Assembly (NCBI RefSeq): GCF_003473485.1
Contig: NC_053042.1
Span: 5,293,501 to 5,357,500, forward strand
Direction of reading: 5' to 3'
Length of the DNA: 64,000 bases
DNA from: Medicago truncatula
Taxonomy: Eukaryota; Streptophyta; Magnoliopsida; Fabales; Fabaceae
The position numbers and the translations under genes were made by a program. The notes under the pieces are model-generated. The model was not told where the DNA came from, ran no database searches, and saw nothing but the letters and a program-made list of their open reading frames with translations. How positions within the stretch are numbered: position 1 is the first letter of the stretch; every line of letters begins with the position of its first letter. Positions 1 through 10,291 of the stretch are shown here, one piece after another.

Positions 1-2553
1 TGCAGTGAGGTATAACAGAGAACCAATCATACCTCTGTAAAGCTTCTGGTCTACTACTGTTCCAGTATCTTCTTTGCTTAAGGTGCAGGTTGGATGCATT
101 GGAGTGTTCATCATTTTACAGTCTTCTAGCTTGAACTTCTTCAGAAGCTCCTTTGTATATTTTGTTTGATGAACATATACTCCTTCTTTACTTTGGTTGA
201 TTTGAATTCCCAGAAAGAATTTCAATTCTCCCATCATACTCATTTCAAATTCATCCTGCATTATCTTAGAAAATTCTTTGCAAAGAGATGCATTAGTAGA
301 ACCAAATATTATATCATCAACATATATTTGCACAATCAAAATATCTTTCTTAAGAGTCTTTCTGAAGAGTGTTGTGTCAACTTGTCCTCTTTCAAAATCA
401 TTTTTAATTAAGAAATTACTTAGTCTATCATACCAAGCTCTGGGAGCTTGTTTCAAGCCATATAGTGATTTCTTAAGTTTATAAACATGGTCAGGATGCT
501 TAAGATCCTCAAACCCAGGAGGTTGTTTAACATACACTTCTTCTTCAATGATACCATTAAGAAAGGCACTTTTGACATCCATTTGATATAATATTATGCC
601 ATGATTAATTGCGTAGGATAGAAGTAACCTGATTGCTTCCAATCTTGCAACTGGAGCAAATGTTTCAGTGTAATCAATGCCTTCTTGTTGACTGTAGCCT
701 TGAGCAACAAGTCTGGCTTTGTTTCTGGTTACTTCTCCTTGTTCATTCAGCTTGTTTCTGAATACCCATTTTGTTCCAATAATGTTCTTCTGAGAAGGTT
801 TGGGTACCAGATCCCACACATCATTCCTTTGGAATTGATTTAGCTCTTCTTGCATAGCTAATATCCATCCATCATCTGAGAGAGCTTCTTCAACAGTTTT
901 GGGCTCAATTATTGAAAGCAGTCCTATTAAAGACTCTTCTTGTCTAAAATGTGATCTTGTTCTTCTAGGACTATCTTTGCTTCCAATGATTAACTCCTCA
1001 GGATGTGAAGATTTGTGCTTGAATTTAGGTTGAATAACCTGCTGAGTGTTATCTTGAAAGTCCTCAGAAGCAATTTCATTCTGTGCTTTTGGGCTAGGTT
1101 CTGCTTCTGAATTAGACTCAGCTTCTGGAGTGATTTCAGTTTCTGGACTAGATTCAACTTCTGTATACTTTTCAGAATCAGAAGGTTGATCAGATTCTGA
1201 TGCATCTTCAGAATCAGTTGTACCTGCATTACTTTCACTTTGCTCTGAAGTTTTACTTCCAGGCTCTCTATCATCAAATTTTACATGCATAGATTCTTCA
1301 ACACATTGTGTTTCTGAATTATACACTCTGTATGCCTTTGACCTTTCAGAGTAACCTAAAAAGATTCCTCTTTGAGCCTTGGCATCAAATTTCTTCAGAT
1401 AGTCTTTAGTGTTTAAGATGTAACAAGTACATCCAAACTGATGAAGGTAAGAGATATTGGGTCTTCTTCCTTTAAAGAGTTCATATGCTGTTTTCTCCAA
1501 CATAGGTCTGATATAGATCCTATTTTGAATATAACATGAAGTATTGACTGCTTCTGCCCAAAAATGTTTAGCTAAGTTGTTTTCATGGATCATGGTTCTG
1601 GCCATTTCTTGTAAGGTTCTGTTCTTTCTCTCTACAACCCCATTTTGTTGTGGAGTTCTAGGAGAAGAAAACTCATGGAGAATCCCATGTTTTTCACAAA
1701 AAAGTTCAAATGGCTCATTTTCAAATTCTCCACCATGATCACTTCTGACTTTCAAAATTTTCAATTCTTTTTCAGATTGTATTTGAGTGCAGAAGCTGCT
1801 AAACACTTCACATGCATAGTCTTTACTTTTAATGAATTTTACCCAAGTCCATCTGCTGTAATCATCAACAATGACTAATCCATATTTACTTCCATATAAG
1901 GATGCAGTGTTAACTGGACCAAAGAGATCAATATGGAGTAATTCTAAGGGTCTGGAGGTTGATACAATGTCTTTAGATTTGAACGAACTTTTCACAATTT
2001 TCCCTTTCTGACATGCACCACAAAGTGCATCTGAATGATAATCAATGTTAGGCAATCCTTTGACCAGTTGTAACTTGCTAATTTTAGAAATTAATCTCCA
2101 ATTAGCATGTCCCAACCTTTTATGCCATACCCATTTTTTATCATTCATTGACAGAAGGCAAACTACCTTCTGATCAGCCAGATCAGAGAAATTTATTTTA
2201 TAGACATTCTCAACTCTCTTTCCCTTTAATGTAATGGATTTGTCATCCTTGTTAACTAGTGTGCAGTTGGTCTTACTGAACGTTACATCATACCCATTGT
2301 CACAAAATTGACTTATGCTCAATAGGTTATGCTTCAGACCATCTACTAGCCACACATTATTAATTGAGATGGAGGAATTACCAATAGTACCTGTACCAAT
2401 GATCTTTCCAGTTTGGTTGCCACCAAACTTCACTTCTCCTCCATCTTTCATTGTAAGGGTAAGGAACAAAGCTTTCTCTCCAGTCATGTGCCTTGAACAT
2501 CCGCTGTCTAGGTACCATGACCTTTGTTTCTCTCTTGCCCTTAAGCACACCTG
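1..2553 (-). CDS. copia pol polyprotein: protease, integrase, reverse transcriptase (3' end missing)
   Basis: I translated this frame from about 2553 down to base 1 and met no stop. The protease motif [13 protein letters not shown] is near 2515-2477. The GAG-pre-integrase/HHCC region WHKRLGHAN... CGACQKGK follows at about 2124-2000. The integrase core shows [20 protein letters not shown] and GVVERKNRT, which supply the catalytic D, D and E. An acidic Ser/Glu-rich linker (about 1290-1080) leads to reverse transcriptase with [36 protein letters not shown] and the catalytic YVDD at about 324-313. The reading stops in the late RT region at [14 protein letters not shown], so RNase H is outside. 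The ATG at 2553 is only the first Met in the open frame; translation probably arises by frameshifting or fusion from gag, which is read in another frame. Confidence 0.93.
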
Positions 2554-4615
2554 CATTTTTGGCCAATTCAGATTTAGGTACCCATATCTTCATGGGTCCT
2601 TTTGGGTTAGCTTTGGAGGTTTTACTTTTCCTCCCTTGTACCTTAAGGTGAATGCTGAGTGGCTTCTGATCACTCAATACTTTAGGTTTGACACCTTTTG
2701 GTATTGTTTTCTCAGAAGTAGTAGCTGCTTTGTTCTTCTGATCCTTTTGTTTTGGAATTTTAGATTCTGGTTTAATCAGATTCTGATGAACAGGTTCTGA
2801 TCTTTTCAGAATTTTAATCTTTTGACTCTTAGGATCAGATTTTGTCATTACCTTGATCTTAAGATTCTCTGGCTTTGATGTGATCTTAGCCTGTGAACCT
2901 GAAGCTTCAGGTTTTGACTGAACAGCAGTTTTAGCATTTGTACCTTCAGGCACAAAGGTGGATTTCAATCCATCCTTGATACAATCACAGTAGCTCTTGA
3001 GACTGTATTCTTTGGATTTCTCCTCAGAATATCCAATCCCTTTGCCTTTGTTCTTGTATGTGCTGTAGATCATAGAAGCAACTTTGCTTCTGTCTATTCC
3101 AGCCATAATAAAATCATCCAAGGCAATCTCATGTTTATTGCCTGAACCTTTATCACATTTTTCTTGTAGCTTCTGACAAAGACTCTTGAGTCTATCTTCA
3201 TATGTTGCTGATATGAGGTTAAACCCTTTGAGTTCTTCTTCAGAAGCTTTTAGTTCCAATAGAGTTGACTTTTGTTGTTTCATCAAATCAACATATTTTT
3301 CTTTTAAATCTGTCAACTCATTGGTTCTGTGTTCAAACAGTGATAAAAGTTCTTTTAGAGAATCAACAAGTTCTTGTCTAGGGATTTTAGAATATACCTC
3401 ATTTTCATCTTCTGAATCTGATTCAGCTTCTGATACTGCTTCTGATGATACTGTTGCTACCAACCCAACGGCTGCCTTAGCATCATCATCAGCTTCTTCT
3501 TTATCAGAACCAGATTCACTATCCAAATCTTCCCAGGTTGCCATCAAACTCTTTTTGATTTGCTTTCTGAATTTACTGGAGTTGAAGCTTGATTTCTTGG
3601 ATTTGCCTTTAAACTTCTCCTTCTGAAGATCAGGGCAATCAGCAATGAAATGACCAGGCTTCTTACAATTGAAGCATCCCTTCTGATCTTCTTTCTTGAA
3701 GTTCTTGTAGCTACCTTTCTTGCTCAAAAATTTCTTCTGCTTCCTTGCCAGATACTCAAGCTTGTTGGACAGCATAGCCATCTTTACAGATTGATCTTCA
3801 TCAGAATCTCCATCAGGTGATTCTTCTTCAGATTCACTGGCTTTGTAGGCTTTGGAAGACTTTGAGGTCTTCCCTTTAGATGGTAAAGCAATGGATTTAC
3901 TCTTCTTAGAGGTTTCATGCTCATTTAGACTCATTTCATGCACTTTGAGTGAGCTAACAAGATCTTCAACACTTAAAGTATTTAGATCCTTAGCTTCCTC
4001 AATAGCAGTTACTTTGGGTCTCCATCTTGAAGGTAGGTTTCTCAAAATCTTACTAACATGATCAGAAGAAACATAGCTTTTCTTCAGTATTTGCAATCCA
4101 GAAACTAAAGTTTGAAATCTTGAGTACATTTCTTCTATACTCTCATCATCCTTCATTCTGAAAAGTTCATACTGATGAACTAGCATCAAAGCTTTAGCCT
4201 CTTTTACTTTCTTGCTGCCTTCAAAGTTTGCACAAAGAGAAGCAAACATAGCTTTCGCAGTAGATTTGTCACTCATTTTCATGTATTCGGTGCGAGGTAT
4301 AGAAGCCACAATGATTCCTCTTATCTTGTGGTGTTTCTTATAAAGCTTCTTCTGAGCAGGAGTATGTATTCTTCTGTCTATAGCAGCTCCTTCTTCATCC
4401 AAATCCAGATCATCAACTCCATCTTCCAGTATATCCCATAGCTCTTCATCCAATCCCATGATAAAGCTGTACATATTAGTTTTCCACCATGAAAACTCTT
4501 CTGGATCTCCATTAAACTTTGGAGCTTTTCCAGAGTCTGTTTTCTTGTCAGCAGTATCATAGTCATGCTTGACACTTGTGTATTTTGGAGTAACTGATTC
4601 CTCATCTCCAGACAT
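2378..4615 (-). CDS. copia gag protein (UBN2 type, CCHC zinc knuckle), 745 aa
   Basis: This is the nucleocapsid/capsid precursor of the retrotransposon. Residues about 30-230 form a UBN2-type gag domain ([19 protein letters not shown] near the start; [20 protein letters not shown] later). A CX2CX4HX4C zinc knuckle, [14 protein letters not shown], lies at about residues 313-326. A predicted coiled coil with many Glu, Leu and Lys follows at about 410-480, then a basic linker rich in Lys, Pro and Ser. The ATG lies 57 bases after the primer-binding site. The last 60 or so residues overlap the pol frame, which is offset by one base, so the C-terminal tail is out of frame with the protease. That may be a recent indel or the element's expression strategy. 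Confidence 0.93.
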   Translation of the reverse strand: MSGDEESVTPKYTSVKHDYDTADKKTDSGKAPKFNGDPEEFSWWKTNMYSFIMGLDEELWDILEDGVDDLDLDEEGAAIDRRIHTPAQKKLYKKHHKIRGIIVASIPRTEYMKMSDKSTAKAMFASLCANFEGSKKVKEAKALMLVHQYELFRMKDDESIEEMYSRFQTLVSGLQILKKSYVSSDHVSKILRNLPSRWRPKVTAIEEAKDLNTLSVEDLVSSLKVHEMSLNEHETSKKSKSIALPSKGKTSKSSKAYKASESEEESPDGDSDEDQSVKMAMLSNKLEYLARKQKKFLSKKGSYKNFKKEDQKGCFNCKKPGHFIADCPDLQKEKFKGKSKKSSFNSSKFRKQIKKSLMATWEDLDSESGSDKEEADDDAKAAVGLVATVSSEAVSEAESDSEDENEVYSKIPRQELVDSLKELLSLFEHRTNELTDLKEKYVDLMKQQKSTLLELKASEEELKGFNLISATYEDRLKSLCQKLQEKCDKGSGNKHEIALDDFIMAGIDRSKVASMIYSTYKNKGKGIGYSEEKSKEYSLKSYCDCIKDGLKSTFVPEGTNAKTAVQSKPEASGSQAKITSKPENLKIKVMTKSDPKSQKIKILKRSEPVHQNLIKPESKIPKQKDQKNKAATTSEKTIPKGVKPKVLSDQKPLSIHLKVQGRKSKTSKANPKGPMKIWVPKSELAKNAGVLKGKRETKVMVPRQRMFKAHDWRESFVPYPYNERWRRSEVWWQPNWKDHWYRYYW

Positions 4616-4671
4616 GTTTTTCTAATAGATCTTGAACTGTAACACGGTTAAGTGCTGTGATAACAGAGCAA

Positions 4672-4683
4672 GCTCTGATACCA
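4672..4683 (-). promoter_or_regulatory. primer-binding site (initiator Met tRNA)
   Basis: The minus strand reads TGGTATCAGAGC, the usual copia primer-binding site complementary to the 3' end of initiator methionine tRNA. It lies two bases after the LTR end, where minus-strand synthesis starts. Confidence 0.92.
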
Positions 4684-4985
4684 ATTGAAGGGAGAAAAAC
4701 ACAAGAAGGGGGGGTTGAATTGTGTTTTCTTTTTCTGTCTAAAAAATTCTTCTTCTGATGAAACTTCAGAAGCAGTTTGAGAGTGCTTCTGATGAAATGA
4801 TCAGAATCAGATATGCAGCGGAAAGAACAGAGCAGAGAAAAGAAAGACAAAGACACAAGCAGTTATCCTGGTTCCTTCCACAACACGGAAGTAGTCCAGT
4901 CCCCCTTGCACTTCCAAGGAGATTTCACTATAATCACAAGATTACAACTGCTCAATACTTTCTAAGTATGAGACTTCACAAAACT

Positions 4986-5074
4986 ATGCTCAAGCACACA
5001 CGCAAGAGTCTTCCAATGCTCAAGCACTAAGCAAGAGACTTCTAATGCTCAAGCACGCAGGCAAGAGACTTCTA
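4986..5074. repeat. tandem repeat of about 30 bp, three units, in LTR R/U5
   Basis: Three imperfect units, each beginning ATGCTCAAGCAC and continuing with CAAGAG(A)CTTC, lie at 4986-5015, 5016-5044 and 5045-5074. Confidence 0.85.
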
Positions 5075-5288
5075 ATCATACAAAAATACAGAGAATTGAG
5101 TTTGAATTGAACACTTGATATACAATCAGTGGTGTTCACAATACAATACAGAAAAGACTCTAGACTTTGAATTTCTAAGATGTATCAAATCAGTGCAGAA
5201 ATTCAGTGTGCTTTGTAGAATCAAATAGACAGAGTTTTGGCGCTTTTGAACTTATGTATATCTCTGTTTTATCTTCAAGTCTTCACTC

Positions 5289-5298
5289 CTTTATATAG
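5289..5298 (-). promoter_or_regulatory. LTR TATA box
   Basis: The minus strand reads CTATATAAAG here, with a GC-richer stretch just downstream. It is the only good TATA box in the LTR and would place the transcript start near 5260, dividing U3 (5993 to about 5260) from R-U5. Confidence 0.6.
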
Positions 5299-5702
5299 AG
5301 GCGTGAAAGAGACGTTGAGATAATTAGCACGTCTAAAGAGTCGTTTGAAATCCTTTGATTATCCACCAGTGATCCTTTGCCTGATTTGGGTGTAGTCCTT
5401 TGAAGAATAAACTTCAAATTCATTCCCATCTTGAGTGTACAAATTCTGCAGGCATGGCTGTTGTTTTGTCTTGTAGCGTAGACAGAAAACAGAGTAGTGG
5501 AGGTAGTGGTTGTACACTTGTACTTTGTCAACTCTATTAACGAGAGACAAGAGCTCAGTGCTATCCATATATCCGTTGATACCTCCCTTTCAATTCTTTG
5601 TTCTTCTTTGATAAGACTGAATTGAGAATCAGCAACTTTGAATCTTCAGTTTGATTAAAGGATCAAAAGTAGCTTCTGGTGAAGATATTGCTTCTGATGA
5701 AA

Positions 5703-5772
5703 ATGTTGCTTCTGATGACTTTCTGCTTCTGATGACAATGTTGCTTCTGATGACTTTCTGCTTCTGATGACG
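5703..5772. repeat. tandem repeat, two 35-bp units, in LTR U3
   Basis: Two 35-bp units that differ only in their last base, built from GTTGCTTCTGATGA and TTTCTGCTTCTGATGA words. More loosely spaced CTTCTGATGA and TTCAGGAGCAGTTT words surround them from 5670 to 5820. U3 tandem repeats often act as enhancers; that is an inference here. Confidence 0.85.
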
Positions 5773-5993
5773 TCATCTCTTCAGGAGCAGTTTAGCTTCA
5801 GGAGCAGTTTTCTTCAGATGCTCAGAATTTCTTTTTCTTTCCATTGTTCTTCCAAGACCTATTGAAATAACTTGAGTAGCCTTTGGTCCTGTACACTTGA
5901 ACAATTATTAGTAATAACCAATTGACAATTTTTAATACCTTGTTATCATCAAAACTTAATAAGGTTCATTGTGAAACACATTTTGTTCCAACA

Positions 5994-6314
5994 GGCCGAT
6001 CAGGTCCTAACTTCCAATGCTTGTGTTTGCAAATTTTTGAGCAATTCACGGAGTTTATTGAGCGATCATCTTAAAGCAATAATATGAATATTATTGGGCA
6101 AAAACGTCAATAAATAAATAAATAATAAATGGACTAGTGGCTTATAAGCAGGTTGATTAAAATTGTAAATAACACATTATTTTTTCCACTATCCATTTAT
6201 TTACGTTCTCTATCTTTTTTTAAAAAAACCTTTGAATTTGAAATGTAATTTCTTTTGATTTGTTGTCATTGCATTGAATCGATATATACTGTTATCTTCT
6301 TTAATTAACAAGCA
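5994..6314. other. flank of the retrotransposon, no gene seen
   Basis: AT-rich DNA between the LTR edge and the tRNA-Thr gene. The bases after 5993 (GGCCG) would be the target-site duplication, but the other copy is outside the window. I see no coding signal. Confidence 0.6.
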
Positions 6315-6388
6315 GCTCTCGTAGCTCAGTTGGTTAGAGCACCCGTTTAGTAAGCGGGAGGTCTTGAGTTCAACTCTCAACGAGAGCA
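6315..6388 (+). tRNA. tRNA-Thr (anticodon AGT)
   Basis: A 74-nt cloverleaf. The acceptor arms GCTCTCG and CGAGAGC pair perfectly, the D-arm reads AGCTCAGTTGGTTAGAGC, the anticodon stem-loop is CCCGT-TTAGTAA-GCGGG with anticodon AGT, the T-arm is TTGAG-TTCAACT-CTCAA, and the discriminator is A. There is no intron. A T4 tract three bases downstream can serve as the Pol III terminator. The gene ends only 103 bp before the VDAC start codon. Confidence 0.97.
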
Positions 6389-6433
6389 AATTTTCATTTT
6401 TCATATTTTTTTTTTGTGCTTTCTGAATACGAA

Positions 6434-6453
6434 AAGGGTTTACATAAACCCTT
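6434..6453. promoter_or_regulatory. palindromic telo-box-like element in the VDAC 5' region
   Basis: AAGGGTTTACATAAACCCTT holds two AAACCCT telo-box cores in opposite orientation, about 40 bp before the VDAC ATG. Telo boxes are known in promoters and leaders of plant translation and housekeeping genes; the role here is inferred. Confidence 0.45.
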
Positions 6454-6491
6454 CGTTCTTCTTCATTTTTGCTTCCATCAAAGAAACAACA

Positions 6492-8853
6492 ATGTCTTCC
6501 AAAGGACCTGGCCTCTTCTCCGATATCGGCAAAAAATCCAGAGGTAACACTCACTCTTTTTCATTCTCACACTTTTTTTTTCTTTCAATTTATTTCTAAT
6601 TCTCTTTCCGATTCGGATTTGGTTTTCCGATCTCGATTCCGTCGCAGATATTCTCACAAAAGATTACAACTCCGATCAAAAACTCACTATCTCCTCCTCC
6701 ACCAACTCCGGTCTTGTAAGTAATTACTTTCTATTCATATTCCTTATTTACCACAAGTTTATCAGTAATTAATTCATGATTATTATTGTTAATCATAATT
6801 TCAGGATTTGAACTCAACATTATTGAAGAGTAGAGGACTCTCTTCTGGAGATGTTGCTGCTCAATTTAAGCACAATAACAAAACTCTTCATTTCAAAGTT
6901 GACACTGATTCAACTGTAAGCTAAGCTCTCTCTATTTTCTATTTATGCCTCAAAACACTGACACAAAACTAATAATTTGAACTGTAATCACATGTTTCTG
7001 TGTCGTGTCGGACACCAGGACACGTCGGACACACCTTCAATCAGAAGTGTCGGTGCTACATAGCTTGTGAAAAATAACTTATGTAAATAAATAAGCTTTT
7101 ATTTTAATTTATATGCTCTCCGTAACGAAAATTGTATCTTCATAAACTATTTTTTCATAAACTACCTTAAAAACTTATAAATAATACACAAAAACTTATT
7201 TATTTGCATAAGCTGTTTTATATAAGCTCTAAAATAAGCTAATTCAAACAGGCCCTATTTCTATAGCAATAGACACAATAAAGTTAAATTGTTTTCGTAT
7301 AAGCTATAATTAGTACAATTGGAGAGCTTATGCAAATAAGCTGAAAACAGGTTATGATCGATTTTATAAGCTGTTTTCAGAAGTTCTCCGAAACAGACTC
7401 ATGAAACTTATTTACTAGATAAGTTCAAATAGACCAATCCAAATAGGCTTTTAATTAATTTAAAATTCAGTTATATATTTTTTATTTGTTTAGCTGTGTT
7501 GTAATCCATGTATGTTCTTCAGGTGTTGACAACATTTAGTGCGACAGATTTTGTGCCTTCTGCAAAAGTTCTTGCTTCTGTTCGATTACCTGACTACAAA
7601 TCCGGCAAGGTATTAGGGATTGTTTGGTATATGAAGATTGGATTTGGACCGAAAATGTAGGATTTTAGACTTTTGAAGTTTTGATGATTTGTGTAATTTG
7701 TTTTATGTAGATTGAGGTTCAATATCTTCATGATCATGCTGGTTTTACTGCTGCTGTTGATTTAAATCGAAAGCCTGCTATTGATTTTTCCGCGACAATT
7801 GGTACTCCTGGTATTGCGTTTGGAGCGGAAACCAGCTACTCTACACTTGTTGGCAACTTTACAAAGTATAATGCTGGATTGTGCTTGAAGCTGCCAAGTT
7901 CCAGTGCTTCAGTACTTTTGTAAGTAACTGAGGTATTTTTAACCATTGAATGTGTGATTATTAAATCCAGATTCATATTCTGAATCGGAACACCTTTTTT
8001 TTTAGAGTTGTGAATTGAATCTTATTATCAATTGTAAGATATATAATCAATAAGAGTATGACATTTTTATGTAAACACGACATGACATAGCAAAAAACAT
8101 TAGCTAATATATACAAATTTCAAAATTCAAGTCCTAAATCAAAATGATATAAAGTGTATGCAAAACACTGCACAATACACTGTAGGAAGGAAGAATAAAA
8201 AGCACGTTGTAGGAGGCAGTGGGGACCAAAAGCACAGTATGCAAGGCTCTTCAGTGGTGATTTTGATGATAAACTACACAGAATCTATACAAAGTTAATT
8301 ATTTATAGATACAATAGTTATTGACCTTTTTTATTTTTACTTGGATGGGATGTTCTTTCTCTGGCAATTTTTGATGTATTTGCATAAGCGATTTAAGTCA
8401 TCGCCGACTTTCGAAGACTTATCGAATAACTGTTACTTGTGTCGGTTGCATTAAGATATACCGAGCCCTGCAAATTTCCGGGGCCTTAATTATTGTGCAA
8501 TGTCAATATTGTAAATTTATGTTTTAGCTGCTTTTCATTTTTGCAGAGCTGACAAGGGAGACTCCATGAAGGTATCGTACTTGCGAGACCTAGAAAAGTT
8601 GAATGGGGGAGCTATTGTGGGAGAAATTAGCAGAAGGTTCTCTACAAATGAGAACACGTTGACGGTTGGATGTTCGTATGTGGTTGATCCTCAGACAACT
8701 GTGAAGGCAAAGCTGAACAACCATGGCAATCTTGAGGCCGTATTGCAACATGATCTTACACATAAGTCATTCTTGACAATCTCTGGTGCCTTCGAAACAA
8801 AGGCATTGGAAAATAGTCCCAAGTTTGGTTTCTCACTTTTGCTCAAGCCTTAA
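6492..8853 (+). CDS. VDAC: mitochondrial outer-membrane porin (VDAC), six exons, 277 aa
   Basis: Voltage-dependent anion channel, a 19-strand beta-barrel that passes metabolites such as ADP/ATP across the mitochondrial outer membrane. Exons: 6492-6543, 6648-6715, 6805-6915, 7523-7609, 7711-7919 and 8547-8853. All introns are GT-AG and all phases agree, giving 834 nt or 277 residues, close to the usual 276. The N-terminus MSSKGPGLFSDIGKKSRD is the plant VDAC amphipathic start, followed by LTKDYNSDQKLTISS. The middle contains VDLNRKPAIDFSATIGTPG and the C-terminus is FGFSLLLKP, typical of the eukaryotic porin family. The ATG is the first in a pyrimidine-rich leader. The third intron (6916-7522) contains MITE-like sequence. 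I did not assign a paralogue number. Confidence 0.96.
7055..7450. repeat. probable MITE-like repeat inside VDAC intron 3
   Basis: AT-rich DNA containing repeated ATAAGCT/AGCTTAT words and phrases such as AATTCAAACAGGCCC and CAAATAGACCAATCC on opposite sides, as seen at the ends of plant AT-rich MITEs. Exact ends and a target duplication are not clear. Confidence 0.35.
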
Positions 8854-9719
8854 AGGGATTTAAAATACGGACAATATGCTAAGTTACACTGTCACATGTT
8901 CCTTCAATTAAGTTGAATGTGATGAAGAAAGTTTACGAAATTGATATCAATTGTTGGTTTCATGGTTGTTTTGTCCCTTTTTTCTTCAAATGATTGATTG
9001 GTTGGATATCTGAAGATTAGAAATCCATTGTCACTGTATGATTTATAAACTATTGATAATATTTCTTTCTAATTGAAAACTAGTTGGTGGAAGAAATTTA
9101 AGCAATTATTAATTTCGAACTTCCAAGTATTCTGTGTAACTTATGAATTGTGTTCAGCTGCATTTATACATTTCTTCCAGCTGTTGCTTCCTTCATGCAT
9201 AATTGACTGGATATATTTGGAAGGTAGCTGTTGTAACAATACCAATGAAATATCTGGAACAAAACATTTGTTCAGATTCTTTTAAAGAGATAGCGGCAAT
9301 CGACCATGCTCGTTTTGTCTTCATTTCCCTTCCACAAAAGTATTGTCCTGCAAGCTTCTTCAAGAGAACTGTGCAGATTTAAGTTGTGTGAATATATAGT
9401 ACCTATCAAATTGCGGCCACATTAGAAACTAGATTCAGCTATTATAGTTTGGGAGATTTGATACGTCTCCATTCACAAACTGTGCAGAATTATATTACTG
9501 TTGTCTACGTGAATAAATTAAATTTTGTTCGCAAACTAACATTCTAATTCCATTGCCATGTTGGTGCTAAGCACGTAAGTTTTTTTGTTCTCGTTGTTCT
9601 GTTAGTATTAACTGAGCATAAATCAAATCTGGTTTAATTTGGTGTCGTATTTATCATGATTTGGAGATGAAATCATTAATTAATTGATTATTAGGCACAG
9701 CAGGAAGAAAAAAAAAAGA
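8854..9719. other. VDAC 3' UTR and intergenic DNA
   Basis: The first 200-300 bp are presumably the VDAC 3' UTR (GT-rich, with AATTGAAAAC-like signals). An open frame at 9073-9285 has no recognisable domain and looks like chance. No other feature is seen. Confidence 0.5.
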
Positions 9720-9743
9720 CGTTAGAAGGAGGGGTTGAACCTC

Positions 9744-9776
<33 letters not shown>

Positions 9777-9793
9777 AACTGAGCTATTCCAGC
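9720..9793 (-). tRNA. tRNA-Asn (anticodon GTT) with an acceptor-stem mismatch
   Basis: The minus strand starts GCTGGAATAGCTCAGTTGG and folds as a tRNA-Asn: anticodon stem-loop TGTGG-CTGTTAA-CCACA with anticodon GTT, T-arm GGAGG-TTCAACC-CCTCC, discriminator G. The acceptor arms GCTGGAA and TTCTAAC leave a C-A mismatch at positions 2 and 71; plant tRNA-Asn genes, as I know them, have C-G there. A run of ten T on the transcribed strand follows three bases after the gene, a good Pol III terminator. Confidence 0.93.
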
Positions 9794-9997
9794 ATTTCAT
9801 ACAATGGCAGTAATCATAAAATAAAGAATGTCCAATAGGTCTCGTTTATTTCAATTATCTATTATGGAAAATTGTTAGATATTATAAGCAAAATATTACT
9901 TTTTAAATTTATTGAATGGGTGATGTATGTGGTCATTAAATAGACTACATACATCATTTATTCAATGAATCTAAAAAATAGTTTTTTGTTTATAATA
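9794..9997. other. short intergenic stretch
   Basis: AT-rich DNA with an inverted pair of words (TGTATGTGGTCATTAAATAG and its partner near 9945-9965). No gene seen. Confidence 0.4.
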
Positions 9998-10284
9998 AGG
10001 GTTAATAGTGTTTTTCACCTCTGTAATATATATTATTTTCGATTTTCGCCTCTATAAAATTTTCGGTTTGATTTGCACCCTCGTAAAAATTTTATTTTCC
10101 GGAAGACATCCTTAATAGGCCATTCAAAAACCAAAATTTCTTGAAAAAAATTCTGAAAATGGCCTATTAAGGGTGTTTTCTAGAAAATAAAAATTTTACG
10201 AGGGTGCAAATCAAACCGAAAATTTTATAGGGGCGAAAACCGAAAATGACATATATTACAGGGGTGAAAAGCAATATTAACCCT
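9998..10284. mobile_element. foldback MITE, 287 bp, with a 7-bp target duplication
   Basis: The two halves are near-complementary. The left arm starts AGGGTTAATAGTG and reads through TTTTCGGTTTGATTTGCACC; the right arm repeats this inverted and ends ATTAACCCT. Even the central loop is palindromic. Flanking TATAATA copies at 9991-9997 and 10285-10291 look like a 7-bp target duplication, although AT-rich repeats can agree by chance. It encodes nothing. Confidence 0.85.
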
Positions 10285-10291
10285 TATAATA

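Larger units (their letters stand above)
1..5993 (-). mobile_element. Ty1/copia LTR retrotransposon, 5' portion (3' end beyond the window)
   Basis: On the minus strand the order is 5' LTR (5993-4686), tRNA-Met primer-binding site (4683-4672), gag (4615-2378) and pol (about 2553 to the window edge) with protease, integrase and then reverse transcriptase. Integrase before reverse transcriptase is the Pseudoviridae/copia order. The very long gag (745 residues, with a coiled-coil tail) and the LTR of about 1.3 kb suggest the SIRE/Maximus lineage, which is an inference. Every pol codon I read is open, so the insertion seems young. The second LTR and one flank lie outside the window, so LTR divergence and the target duplication cannot be measured. 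Confidence 0.93.
4686..5993 (-). repeat. 5' long terminal repeat of the copia element (about 1,308 bp)
   Basis: The minus strand begins TGTTGGAACAAAA at 5993 and ends CTTCA at 4686, giving the canonical TG...CA ends next to the primer-binding site. It carries a TATA box near 5290-5298 and two short tandem-repeat blocks (5703-5772 in U3 and 4986-5074 in R/U5). Short open frames inside it are not genes. The base composition and the TCAGAAG-rich wording match the coding part of the same element. Confidence 0.88.

Noticed and set aside
3186-3626. Long open frame on the plus strand inside gag
   Set aside because: Shadow of the gag reading frame; its Ser-rich composition comes from reading the Glu/Asp/Lys-rich gag backwards.
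4602-5568. Several open frames in the LTR
   Set aside because: They lie in LTR sequence, have no domains, and cross the TATA box and tandem repeats.
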